This document shows positions 51,701 through 61,546 of a stretch of DNA of 64,000 nt, piece after piece; position 1 is the stretch's first letter; each line of letters starts with the position of its first letter. The stretch is from Galeruca laticollis (Eukaryota; Arthropoda; Insecta; Coleoptera; Chrysomelidae), in NCBI GenBank assembly GCA_963921935.1, contig OY998180.1:108466270-108530269 (forward strand), in the 5' to 3' direction. The notes beneath the pieces were generated by a model, which saw nothing but the letters and a program-made list of their open reading frames with translations, was not told the DNA's origin and made no database searches. Made by a program: the position numbers and the translations under genes.

Positions 51701-52512
51701 TCTTTTTAATACAGTTTCGGTTGAATATTAGTGCGGTTCTTTAATACATTCTCTTCGATTTTTGCAAGGAAAATTCCTGATTGAAATATCCGTTTGCGCC
51801 AGGCATACATAGACGCTAGGGCTCCCGGATATTTTAAATCTTCAGTTCCCAGTTGCAATACTTTTTCCGAGTTTCCTTTTAGTGAGTTTGGTCGATATTC
51901 GTCCCGTCCTTTTAATATGGGTTTTGTTAACATTAGTTCCGTTCTTTAATACATTTTCTTAGATTTTGCAAGGAAAATTCCTGATGGAAATATTCGTTTG
52001 CGCCAGGCATACATACACGCTAGGGCTCCCGGATATTTTAAATCTTGAGTTCCCAAATGCAATACTTTTTCCCAGTTTCCTTTTAGTGAGTTTGGTTGAA
52101 TATAAGTTCCGTTAATTAATACATTTTCTTCGATTTTGCAAGGAAAATTCCTGATTGAAATATCCGTTTGCGCCAGGCATACATACACGCTAGGGCTCCC
52201 GGATATTTTAAATCTTGAGTTCTCAGCTGGAATATTTTCAGAGTTTCCTTTTAGTGAGTTTGGTTGATATCCGCCCCGTTCTTTTTAATACGGTTTTGGT
52301 TAATGTTAGTTCCGTTCTTTAATACATTTTTCTTCGATTTTGCAAGGAAAATTCCTGATTAAAATATCCGTTTGCGCAAGGCATACATAGATGCTAGGGC
52401 TCCCGGATATTTTAAATCTTGAGTTCTCAGTTGCAATACTCTTTCCGAGTTTCCTTTTAGTGAGTTTTGTTGATATTCGCCCCGTTCTTTTTAATACTTT
52501 TTCGGTTGAATA
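42713..52512 (+). repeat. Satellite super-repeat, copy 2 (9,800 bp)
   Basis: Nearly identical to 32913-42712. Inside each super-repeat are one block of 4,814 bp, one of 3,994 bp and a truncated block of 992 bp, defined by recurrence of the same variant monomer (33338, 38152, 42146 and 43138, 47952, 51946). The 4,814-bp block equals the 3,994-bp block plus an extra 820 bp (four monomers, near 34280-35100). Confidence 0.9.
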
Positions 52513-55500
52513 TTAGTCCCGTTCTTTAATACATTTTCTTCGACTTTTGCAAGGAAAATTCCTGATTGAAATATCCGTTTGCGCCAGGCATACATAGACG
52601 CTAGGGCTCCCGGATATTTTAAATCTTGAGTTCCCAGTTGCAATACTTTTTCCGAGTTTCCTTTTAGTGAGTTTGGTTGATATTTGCCCCGTTCTTTTTA
52701 ATACGGTTTTGGTTAATGTTAGTTCCGTTCTTTAATACATTTTTCTTCGATTTTGCAAGGAAAATTCCTGATTGAAATATCCGTTTGCGCAAGGCATACA
52801 TAGATGCTAGGGCTCCCGGATATTTTAAATCTTGAGTTCTCAGTTGCAATACTCTTTCCGAGTTTCCTTTTAGTGAGTTTTGTTGATATTCGCACCGTTC
52901 TTTTTAATACTTTTTCGGTTGAATATTAGTGCCGTTCTTTAATACATTTTCTTCGACTTTTGCAAGGAAAATTCCTGATTGAAATATCCGTTTGCGCCAA
53001 GCATACATAGACGCTAGGGCTCCCGGATATTTTAAATCTTGAGTTCCCAGTTGCAATACTTTTTCCGAGTTTCCTTTTAGTGAGTTTGGTTGATATTTGC
53101 CCCGTTCTTTTTAATACGGTTTTGGTTAATGTTAGTTCCGTTCTTTAATACATTTTTCTTCGATTTTGCAAGAAAAATTCCTGATTGAAATATCCGTTTG
53201 CGCCAGGCATACATAGACGCTAGGGCTCCCGGATATTTTAAATCTTGAGTTCCCAGTTGCAATACTCTTTCCGAGTTTCTTTTTAGTGAGTTTGGTTGAT
53301 ATTCGCCCCGTTCTTTTTAATACTTTTTCGGTTGAATATTCGTGCCGTTCTTTAATACATTTTCTTCGATTTTTGCAAGGAAAATTCCTGATTGAAATAT
53401 CCGTTTGCGCCAGGCATACATAGACGCTAGGGCTCCCGAATATTTTAAATCTTCAGTTCCCAGTTGCAATACTTTTTCCGAGTTTCCTTTTAGTAAGTTT
53501 GGTCGATATTCGTCCCGTCCTTTTAATATTGGTTTTGTTAACATTAGTTCCGTTCTTTAATACATTTTCTTCGATTTTCCAAGGAAAATTCCCGATTGAA
53601 ATATCCGTTTGTGCCAGGCATACATACACGCTAGGGCTTCCGGATATTTTAAATCTTGAGTTCCCATTGCAATACTTTTTCCGAGTTTCCTTTTAGTGAG
53701 TTTGGTTGATATTCGTCCCGTTCCTTTTAATAGGGGTTTTGTTAACATTAGTTCCGTTCTTTAATACATTTTCTTCGATTTTTGCAAGGAAAATACCTGA
53801 TAGAAATATCCGTTTGCGCCAGGCATACATAGACGCTAGGGCTCCCGGATATTTTAAATCTTGAGTTACCAGTTGCAATACTTTTTCCGAGTTTCCTTTT
53901 AGTGAGTTTGGTCGATATTCGTCGCGTCCTTTTAATATGGGTTTTGTTAACATTAGTTCCGTTCTTTAATACATTTTCTTAGATTTTGCAAGGAAAATTC
54001 CTGATTGAAATATCCGTTTGCGTTAGGCATACATACACGCTAGGGCTCCCGGATATTTTGAATCTTGAGTTCCCAGTTGCAATACTTTTCCGAGTTTCCT
54101 TTTAGTGAGTTTGGTTAATATTAGTCTCGTTCTTTAATACATTTTCATCGATTTTGCAAGGAAAATTCCTGATTGAAATATCCGTTTGCGCCAGGCATAC
54201 ATACACGCTAGGGCTCCCGGATATTTTAAATCTTGAGTTCCCAGTTGCAATATTTTCCGAGTTTCTTTTTAGTGAGTTTGGTTGATATTCGCCCCGTTCT
54301 TTTTAATACTTTTTCGGTTGAATATTCGTGCCGTTCTTTAATACATTTTCTTCGATTTTTGCAAGGAAAATTCCTGATTGAAATATCCGTTTGCGCCAGG
54401 CATACATAGACGCTAGGGCTCCCGGATATTTTAAATCTTCAGTTCCCAGTTGCAATACTTTTTCCGAGTTTCCTTTTAGTAAGTTTGGTCGATATTCGTC
54501 CCGTCCTTTTAATATGGGTTTTGTTAACATTAGTTCCGTTCTTTAATACATTTTCTTCGATTTTCCAAGGAAAATTCCCGATTGAAATATCCGTTTGTGC
54601 CAGGCATACATACACGCTAGGGCTTCCGGATATTTTAAATCTTAAGTTCCCATTGCAATACTTTTTCCGAGTTTCCTTTTAGTGAGTTTGGTTGATATTC
54701 GTCCCGTTCCTTTTAATAGGGGTTTTGTTAACATTAGTTCCGTTCTTTAATACATTTTATTCGATTTTTGCAAGGAAAATACCTGATAGAAATATCCGTT
54801 TGCGCCAGGCATACATAGACGCTAGGGCTCCCGGATATTTCAAATCTTGAGTTACCAGTTGCAATACTTTTTCCGAGTTTCCTTTTAGTGAGTTTGGTCG
54901 ATATTCATCGCGTCCTTTTAATATGGGTTTTGTTAACATTAGTTCCGTTCTTTAATACATTTTCTTAGATTTTGCAAGGAAAATTCCTGATTGAAATATC
55001 CGTTTGCGCTAGGCATACATACACGCTAGGGCTCCCGGATATTTTGAATCTTGAGTTCCCAGTTGCAATACTTTTCCGAGTTTCCTTTTAGTGAGTTTGG
55101 TTGATATTAGTCTCGTTCTTTAATACATTTTCATCGATTTTGCAAGGAAAATTCCTGATTGAAATATCCGTTTGCGCCAGGCATACATACACGCTAGGGC
55201 TCCCGGATATTTTAAATCTTGAGTTCCCAGTTGCAATATTTTCCGAGTTTCCTTTTAGTGAGTTTGGTTGATATTCGCCCCGTTCCTTTTAATAGGGGTT
55301 TTGTTAACATTAGTTCCGTTCTTTAATACATTTTCTTCGATTTTTGCAAGGAAAATACCTGATAGAAATATCCCTTTGCGCCAGGCATACATAGACGCTA
55401 GGGCTCCGGGATATTTTAAATCTTGAGTTACCAGTTGCAATACTTTTTCCGAGTTTCCTTTTAGTGAGTTTGGTCGATATTCGTCCCGTCCTTTTAATAT

Positions 55501-55940
55501 GGGTTTTGTTAACATTAGTTCCGTTCTTCAATACATTTTCTTCGATTTTGCAAGGAAAATTCCTAATTGAAATATCCGTTTGCGCTAGGCATACATACAC
55601 GCTAGGGCTCCCGGATATTTTGAATCTTGAGTTCCCAGTTGCAATACTTTTCCGAGTTTCCTTTTAGTGAGTTTGGTTATTATTAGTCTCGTTCTTTAAT
55701 ACATTTTCATCGATTTTGCAAGGAAAATTCCTGATTGAAATATCCGTTTGCGCCAGGCATACATACACGCTAGGGCTCCCGGATATTTTAAATCTTGAGT
55801 TCCCAGTTGCAATATTTTCAGAGTTTCCTTTTAGTGAGTTTGGTTAATATTAGTCTCGTTCTTTAATACATTTTCATCGATTTTGCAAGGAAAATTCCTG
55901 ATTGAAATATCCGTTTGCGCCAGGCATACATACACGCTAG
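52513..55940 (+). repeat. Satellite, third partial higher-order unit
   Basis: Continues with the 3,994-bp register: monomers at 52664, 53077, 53317, 53499, 54303 and 54485 match those 3,994 bp earlier at 48670, 49083, 49323, 49505, 50309 and 50491. The register fades after about 55270. Confidence 0.8.
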
Positions 55941-58900
55941 GGCTCCCGGATATTTTAAATCTTGAGTTCTCAGCTGCAATATTTTCAGAGTTTTCTTTTA
56001 GTGAGTTTGGTTGATATCCGCCCCGTTCTTTTTAATACGGTTTTGGTTAATGTTAGTTCCGTTCTTTAATACATTTTTCTTCGATTTTGCAAGGAAAATT
56101 CCTGATTGAAATATCCGTTTGCGGCAGGCATACATAGACGCTAGGGCTCCCGGATATTTTAAATCTTGAGTTCTCAGTTGCAATACTCTTTCCGAGTGTC
56201 CTTTTAGTGAGTTTGGTTGATATTCGCCCCGTTCTTTTTAATACTTTTTCGGTTGAATATTAGTGCCGTTCTTTAATACATTTTCTTCGACTTTTGCAAA
56301 GAAAATTCCTGATTGAAATATCCGTTTGCGCCAGGCATACATAGACGCTAGAGCTCCCGGATATTTTAAATCTTGAGTTCCCAGTTGCAATACTTTTTCC
56401 GAGTTTCCTTTTAGTGAGTTTGGTTGATATTCGCCACGTTCTTTTTAATACGGTTTTGGTTAATGTTAGTTCCGTTCTTTAATACATTTTTCTTCGATTT
56501 TGCAAGAAAAATTCCTGATTGAAATATCCGTTTGCGCCAGGCATACATAGACGCTAGGGCTCCCGGATATTTTAAATCTTGAGTTCCCAGTTGCAATACT
56601 CTTTCCGAGTTTCTTTTTAGTGAGTTTGTTTGATATTCGCCCCGTTCTTTTTAATACTTTTTCGGTTGAATATTAGTGCCGTTCTTTAATACATTTTCTT
56701 CGATTTTTGCAAGGAAAATTCCTGATTGAAATATCTGTTTGCGCCAGGCATACATAGACGCTAGGGCTCCCGGATATTTTAAATCTTCAGTTCCCAGTTG
56801 CAATACTTTTTCCGAGTTTCCTTCTAGTAAGTTTGGTCGATATTCGTCCCGTCCTTTTAGTATGGGTTTTGTTAACATTAGTTCCGTTCTTTAATACATT
56901 TTCTTCGATTTTCCAAGGAAAATTCCCGATTGAAATATCCGTTTGTGCCAGGCATACATACACGCTAGGGCTCCCGGATATTTTAAATCTTGAGTTCCCA
57001 TTGCAATACTTTTTCCGAGTTTCCTTTTAGTGAGTTTGGTTGATATTCGTCCCGTTCCTTTTAATAGGGGTTTTGTTAACATTAGTTCCGTTCTTTAATA
57101 CATTTTCTTCGATTTTTGCAAGGAAAATACCTGATAGAAATACCCGTTTGCGCCAGGCATACATAGACGCTAGGGCTCCCGGATATTTTAAATCTCTAGT
57201 TACCCGTTGCAATACTTTCTCCGAGTTTCGTTTTAGTGAGTTTGGTCGATATTCGTCGCGTCCTTTTAATATGGGTTTTGTTAACATTAGTTCCGTTCTT
57301 TAATACATTTTCATCGATTTTGCAAGGAAAATTCCTGATTGAAATATCCGTTTGCGCCAGGCATACATACACGCTAGGGCTCCCGGATATTTTAAATCTT
57401 GAGTTCCCAGTTGCAATATTTTCCGAGTTTCCTTTTAGTGAGTTTGGTTGATATTCGCCCCGTTCCTTTTAATAGGGGTTTTGTTAAGATTAGTTCCGTT
57501 CTTTAATACATTTTCTTCGATTTTTGCAAGGAAAATACCTGATAGAAATATCCGTTTGCGCCAGGCATACATATACGCTAGGGATCCCGGATATTTTAAA
57601 TCTTGAGTTACCAGTTGCAATACTTTTTCCGAGTTTCCTTTTAGTGAGTTTGGTCGATATTCGTCCCGTCCTTTTAATATGGGTTTTGTTAACATTAGTT
57701 CCGTTCTTTAGTACATTTTCTTCGATTTTGCAAGGAAATTTCCTGATTGAAATAACCGTTTGCGCTAGGCATACATACACGCTAGGGCTCCCGGATATTT
57801 TGAATCTTGAGTTCCCAGTTGCAATACTTTTCCGAGTTTCCTTTTAGTGAGTTTGGTTAATATTAGTCTCGTTCTTTAATACATTTTCATCGATTTTGCA
57901 AGGAAAATTCCTGATTGAAATATCCGTTTGCGCCAGGCATACATACACGCTAGGGCTCCCGGATATTTTAAATCTTGAGATCCCAGTTGCAATATTTTCC
58001 GAGTTTCCTTTTAGTGAGTTTGGTTGATATTTGCCCCGTTCCGTTTAATAGGGGTTTTGTTAACATTAGTTCCGTTCTTTAATACATTTTCTTCGATTTT
58101 GCAAGGAAAATTCCTGATTGAAATATCCGTATGCGCCAGGCATATATAGACGCTAGTGCTCCCGGATATTTTAAATCTTGAGTTCCCAGTTGCAATACTT
58201 TTTCCGAGTTTCCTTTTTGTGAGTTTAGTTGAATATTAGTTCCGTTCTTTAATACATTTTTCTTCGATTTTGCAAGGAAAATTCCTGATTGAAATATCCG
58301 TCTGCGCCAGGCATACATAGACGCTAGGGATCCCGGATATTTTAAATCTTGAGTTCCCAGTTGCAATACTTTTTCCGAGTTTCCTTTTAGTGAGTTTGGT
58401 TGATATTCGCCCCGTTCTTTTTAATACGGTTTTGGTTACTATTAGTTCCGTTCTTTAATACATTCTCTTCGATTTTTGCAAGGAAAATTCCTGTTTGAAA
58501 TATCCGTCTGCGCCAGGCATACATAGACGCTAGGGCTCCCGGATATTTTAAATCTTGAGTTCCCAGTTGCAATACTTTTTCCGAATTTCCTTTTAGTGAG
58601 TTTGGTTGATATTCGTCCCGTTCCTTCTAATAGGGGTTTTGTTAACATAAGTTCCGTTCTTTAATACATTTTCTTCGATTTTTGCAAGGAAAATTCCTGA
58701 TTGAAATATCCGTTTGCGCCAGGCATACATAGACGCTAGGGCTCCCGGATATTTTAAATCTTGAGTTCCCAGTTGCAATACTTTTTCCGAGTTTCCTTTT
58801 TGTGAGTTTGGTTGAATATTAGTTCCATTCTTTAATACATTTTCTTCGATTTTGCAAGGAAAATTCCTGATTGAAATATCCGTTTGCGCCAGGCATACAT

Positions 58901-59210
58901 ACACGCTAGGGCTCCCGGATATTTTAAATCTTGAGTTATAGTTGCAATACCTTTCCCGATTTATCTTTAAATTTAGAATTCCCGTTCTTTGATAACTTTT
59001 CCGATTTTAGGGAGAATCTGGATTGATTCTAGATTTTCCCCCCCTTTTTCATTACCTTCCCCGAATTTTCTTTTAGTGGGTTTTCTTGAGATTAGTTCCG
59101 TCCTTTGATACCCTTCTCGACTTTGTTTAAATTTTAGTGAGTTATTGACAGTTTAAGTCTAGAGCTTCGATCTCCAGTATTGTTTTCCCGATCTGATAGT
59201 TTTCTTTTAG
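55941..59210 (+). repeat. Degenerate right edge of the satellite array
   Basis: Monomers remain recognisable to about 58935 but carry scattered private substitutions and no longer follow the 986- or 3,994-bp register. From 58936 to 59210 only fragments such as CCCGTTCTTTGATAAC and TTTTAGTGAGTTATT remain. This is the normal look of an array edge that escapes homogenisation. Confidence 0.75.
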
Positions 59211-59943
59211 TAACGCCGGACCCGTTCGTTACATAAGAGTTTATCAAATACTTGAATGAAAAGCCCACCAAACTTAAAATAGTATTGCTTGCTTTTTACC
59301 GCTTCTTTTATTTGCATGAACGCTATTTTATGATTACCAACTACTCTCGCTTATGTCCTGCCTGTTTCGTCGCTAATAATACATATGTGCTTTTGAGTAT
59401 TGTTTATTTTGTATATATAACGGCTGGGTAGAAAGTATTACTATAATAAATGTGAAATAAACCTGTGTTGTGTTTTATTGACCTATTATAGACTAGTATT
59501 TCCTTATGGTAAAGTAGTTGTTTGGCAGCACGAATTTTAGCTTCTCCGTAGTGTGGATCAGGATAATAACATTTATTTCAGGACTAACGAGAACATTTGT
59601 TTTATATATTTAGCAACCTCCCGAATTTTGACGACAATAGACCCCTGGAATTTACCGTACCTCCATCTGAGGCTACCTGGAACTCTCGACGAGTGAAGTC
59701 GAGGGGCCGTGGAGACAACCACGTTAAAAATCTGGCACGCGAGAAAGTGTAAGGTTCCAAAGGTGTCAGAAGTGACGTTTCCGAGGCGTTAAGAGGTAGA
59801 GCAAGAGGCCGCTACCGATAAACCACGCGCAGTGCAGCGCGCAGTCATCGCCTTAGGGAGGAAAACGCGTCACAACCTATTCCTGAGTAAGCTCTTGGAA
59901 GACTGTTGGTGTATATTTCTCAACTTTTCCCCGCCCTCCAGTA
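59211..59943 (+). other. Unique 3' region of the BEL/Pao element
   Basis: No gene. Contains polyadenylation-like AATAAATGTGAAATAAACC near 59446-59464 and a GC-richer part at about 59640-59880 with many CpG and a small GCGCGCAG-type inverted repeat near 59830. It ends CTTTTCCCCGCCCTCCAGTA directly before the 3' LTR. No purine-rich plus-strand tract is seen where a classical polypurine tract would be expected. Confidence 0.5.
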
Positions 59944-60748
59944 TGTAGAAATTCACAAAATTCCTACAATAGTTCGAATATCAACCCTGCCCAATCGTCG
60001 ATCTCCGTTCATTCTCGTAAGCCTGCTATGCCTTATTTAAGGGCAGTTCGCGCTCATATCATCCTCATTTCCTCAACAACCATCGACCTGAACAGACGAA
60101 AAAGGTTTAGTGTACAGTACTTTCAAATTTACACCCGATAAAATGGGTATTTTGCAAACTAACAATTAAGTGAAAAGTAACCATCCTAAATTCAGTGCTA
60201 TTCCAACTGTGAGTACATTATTTATTGTATAAAAATTCAACCATCTCCGAAGTTAGAATAACTGGGGAAATATTTCTACATCCACGTGCTAAATCAACTT
60301 TAATATCACCATCAGCCCCATTAATTGCAGGGTTGGCGGTTTTCATTTGTTCTACCATAAGTTGGAATTTAATTTACCTATTTGTAATTATTTAGCTGAA
60401 TGTATATTGTGTATATATATTTACATTGTTGTCCAAGAACCACTGTATGTGAACGTATCAGATTACATGTGTTTGTAACGGTAGTTTATAGTTGCAATTC
60501 CCGCCTGCTCCACGTGTTCAATTAAATTAAAGTATTTCTAAAAGAAAGGTTCTTTCATTATTTGTATCTTACTCCACAGTTTCGTGACATGAGTCACTGG
60601 TCCTTCGAAGCATTCATTACACATTTAATAATTTATTTTAAGAGTTCTCACTAGATACTTCTAGTCGCTACCAAATGTAGAGAGGTGATAATTTGACAAC
60701 ACATCACTTTCACAAAACCAGCGATCCTACCCTACACCTTCTCCTACA
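59944..60748 (+). mobile_element. 3' LTR of the BEL/Pao element
   Basis: 805 bp, the same length as the 5' LTR and differing at 12 positions by hand count. It ends CTCCTACA and is followed by CCATT. It confirms that the element extends across the whole satellite array. Confidence 0.93.
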
Positions 60749-60753
60749 CCATT
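60749..60753. other. Target-site duplication (right), CCATT
   Basis: Second copy of CCATT, followed by GAGGATGCTTTTTAAAC. The right palindrome arm has the same GAGGATGC next to its single CCATT. Confidence 0.95.
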
Positions 60754-61457
60754 GAGGATGCTTTTTAAACTTCAAAGTATAATAATGTTTACTTAATATA
60801 TTTTTGCGCTTTAAGCAATTGCTTCGAGTTCTTATTTAAAGTTGTTGATATGGAGTTTATTAAGGTTAAATGAAATTCATTAAGGTTCAACGAAACCTAT
60901 TGTTTGCTGACTATTCTTTCGGACAGCTGTACTCAGTTGTGCTCAATTGTAATTTTAAATTGAATCTGAAACTAAATATTTTTATCAGAGAGTAAACGCC
61001 AGTGGGTCACCTGAACTCTTTGTGTTTACTTTTTTTGAAACTATCATCATCTAGGGTAAGAGAATGTCAAATTATTTAGTACACTTTGAGGTAAGTCATA
61101 CGGTAGACCTGTGGGTACCAAACCCTAGAAGAGTTTTGTATGACGAATCGTAGGTCTAGTCGTCCCGTCATCGAGTAGGCCCTACTGCAGAGCGGATTGT
61201 GGATTTGGTGAGATTATTGTAATTATTTTGTCGTTTCTGACTGGGTACAGGTTGGCTCTCTCCATAAAGTTAATAATAATAGATAAATAAAAAAAATAAT
61301 AGAATAATGATAATAGAGTAAATAAATGGAGAAGTAAATACATAGCTGAAACGTAATAAAAGTTATAGTTTTCTTTCTTATAAGTCCAGTTATCATTAAT
61401 TAATTTGTGTTCATTAGAAATTTATATTGCTACGGCCCTTGGTATGTAGCATATTTT
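60754..61457 (+). repeat. Palindrome left arm, inner part
   Basis: Continues the arm after the BEL/Pao insertion and pairs with 61547-62255. Matching anchors include AAGCAATTGCTTCGAG, TTTGGTACCCACAGG (complement), and GGTATGTAGCATATTTT at the inner end. Together with 23424-24726 the arm is about 2,007 bp, against 2,028 bp on the right. Confidence 0.85.
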
Positions 61458-61475
61458 GGCGCCCGAGCAGGGCGG
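61457..61475 (+). other. Primer-binding-site-like sequence beside the left arm
   Basis: TGGCGCCCGAGCAGGGCGG directly follows the inner end of the left arm. It resembles primer sites complementary to tRNA-Lys-type 3' ends (TGGCGCCC...AGGG) and overlaps the 5' end of the tRNA-like sequence. This supports reading the arm as an LTR. Confidence 0.5.
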
Positions 61476-61545
61476 TATGGTCTAGTGGCTAGGATATCTG
61501 GCTTTCACCCAGAAGGCGCGGGTTCGATTCCCGGTATCGGAACCA
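61471..61545 (+). tRNA. tRNA-Glu(TTC)-like sequence with encoded CCA, probable pseudogene
   Basis: D-arm GGTCTAGTGGCTAGGATATC, anticodon arm CTGG-CTTTCAC-CCAG with anticodon TTC at 61504-61506, T-arm GCGGGTTCGATTCCCGG (box B GGTTCGATTCC), 3' acceptor strand TATCGGA, discriminator A, then CCA. The 5' acceptor strand GGCGGTA mismatches at the first two pairs, so the gene is not intact. Nuclear eukaryotic tRNA genes do not encode CCA; its presence suggests origin from a mature tRNA by reverse transcription. On the minus strand, TGGTTCCGATACCGGG abuts the right arm after one base, like a primer site. Confidence 0.7.
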
Positions 61546-61546
61546 C

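Larger units (their letters stand above)
32661..59210 (+). repeat. Satellite array with hierarchical higher-order repeats (about 26.5 kb)
   Basis: Monomers in two length classes, about 168-172 bp and 203-208 bp, share TTGCAATACTTTTTCCGAG, TTTAGTGAGTTTGG, TTAGTTCCGTTCTTTAATAC, GCAAGGAAAATTCCTGATTG and CGCTAGGGCTCCCGGATATT. The long class carries an internal duplication of the GATATTCGCCCCGTTCTTTTT block. Identical variant monomers recur at 986, 3,994 and 9,800 bp. The array sits wholly inside the BEL/Pao element and ends in degenerate monomers at 58935-59210. About 130 monomers by length. Confidence 0.93.
24727..60748 (+). mobile_element. Giant BEL/Pao LTR retrotransposon (36.0 kb) containing a satellite array
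   Basis: Bounded by 805-bp LTRs starting TGTAGAAATT and ending CTCCTACA, with flanking CCATT duplications. Internal order: primer site, leader, gag, protease, RT, RNase H, integrase (all BEL/Pao-type, all broken), a short minisatellite, a satellite array of about 26.5 kb, then a unique 3' region. The usual BEL/Pao length is about 6-10 kb, so roughly 27 kb is extra. The opposite arm of the surrounding palindrome is an empty site. This shows that everything between the two CCATT copies belongs to one insertion. Confidence 0.9.

Noticed and set aside
32661..59210. CRISPR-like repeat-spacer pattern
   Set aside because: Whole monomers repeat, not short repeats with unique spacers, and the surroundings are eukaryotic transposons.
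32661..59210. Functional centromere indicated by a CENP-B-like box in the monomers
   Set aside because: I looked for a TTCG....A..CGGG pattern on both strands of a typical monomer and found none. The higher-order structure alone does not show centromere identity.
59944..60748. Two independent solo LTRs at 24727 and 59944 flanking an unrelated satellite
   Set aside because: Each solo LTR would have its own target duplication. Instead one CCATT pair brackets the whole block, and the empty site in the other arm joins the two outer flanks directly.
61471..61545. Functional tRNA-Glu gene
   Set aside because: The acceptor stem has two mismatched terminal pairs and CCA is encoded, so a reverse-transcribed relic is more likely than a working gene.
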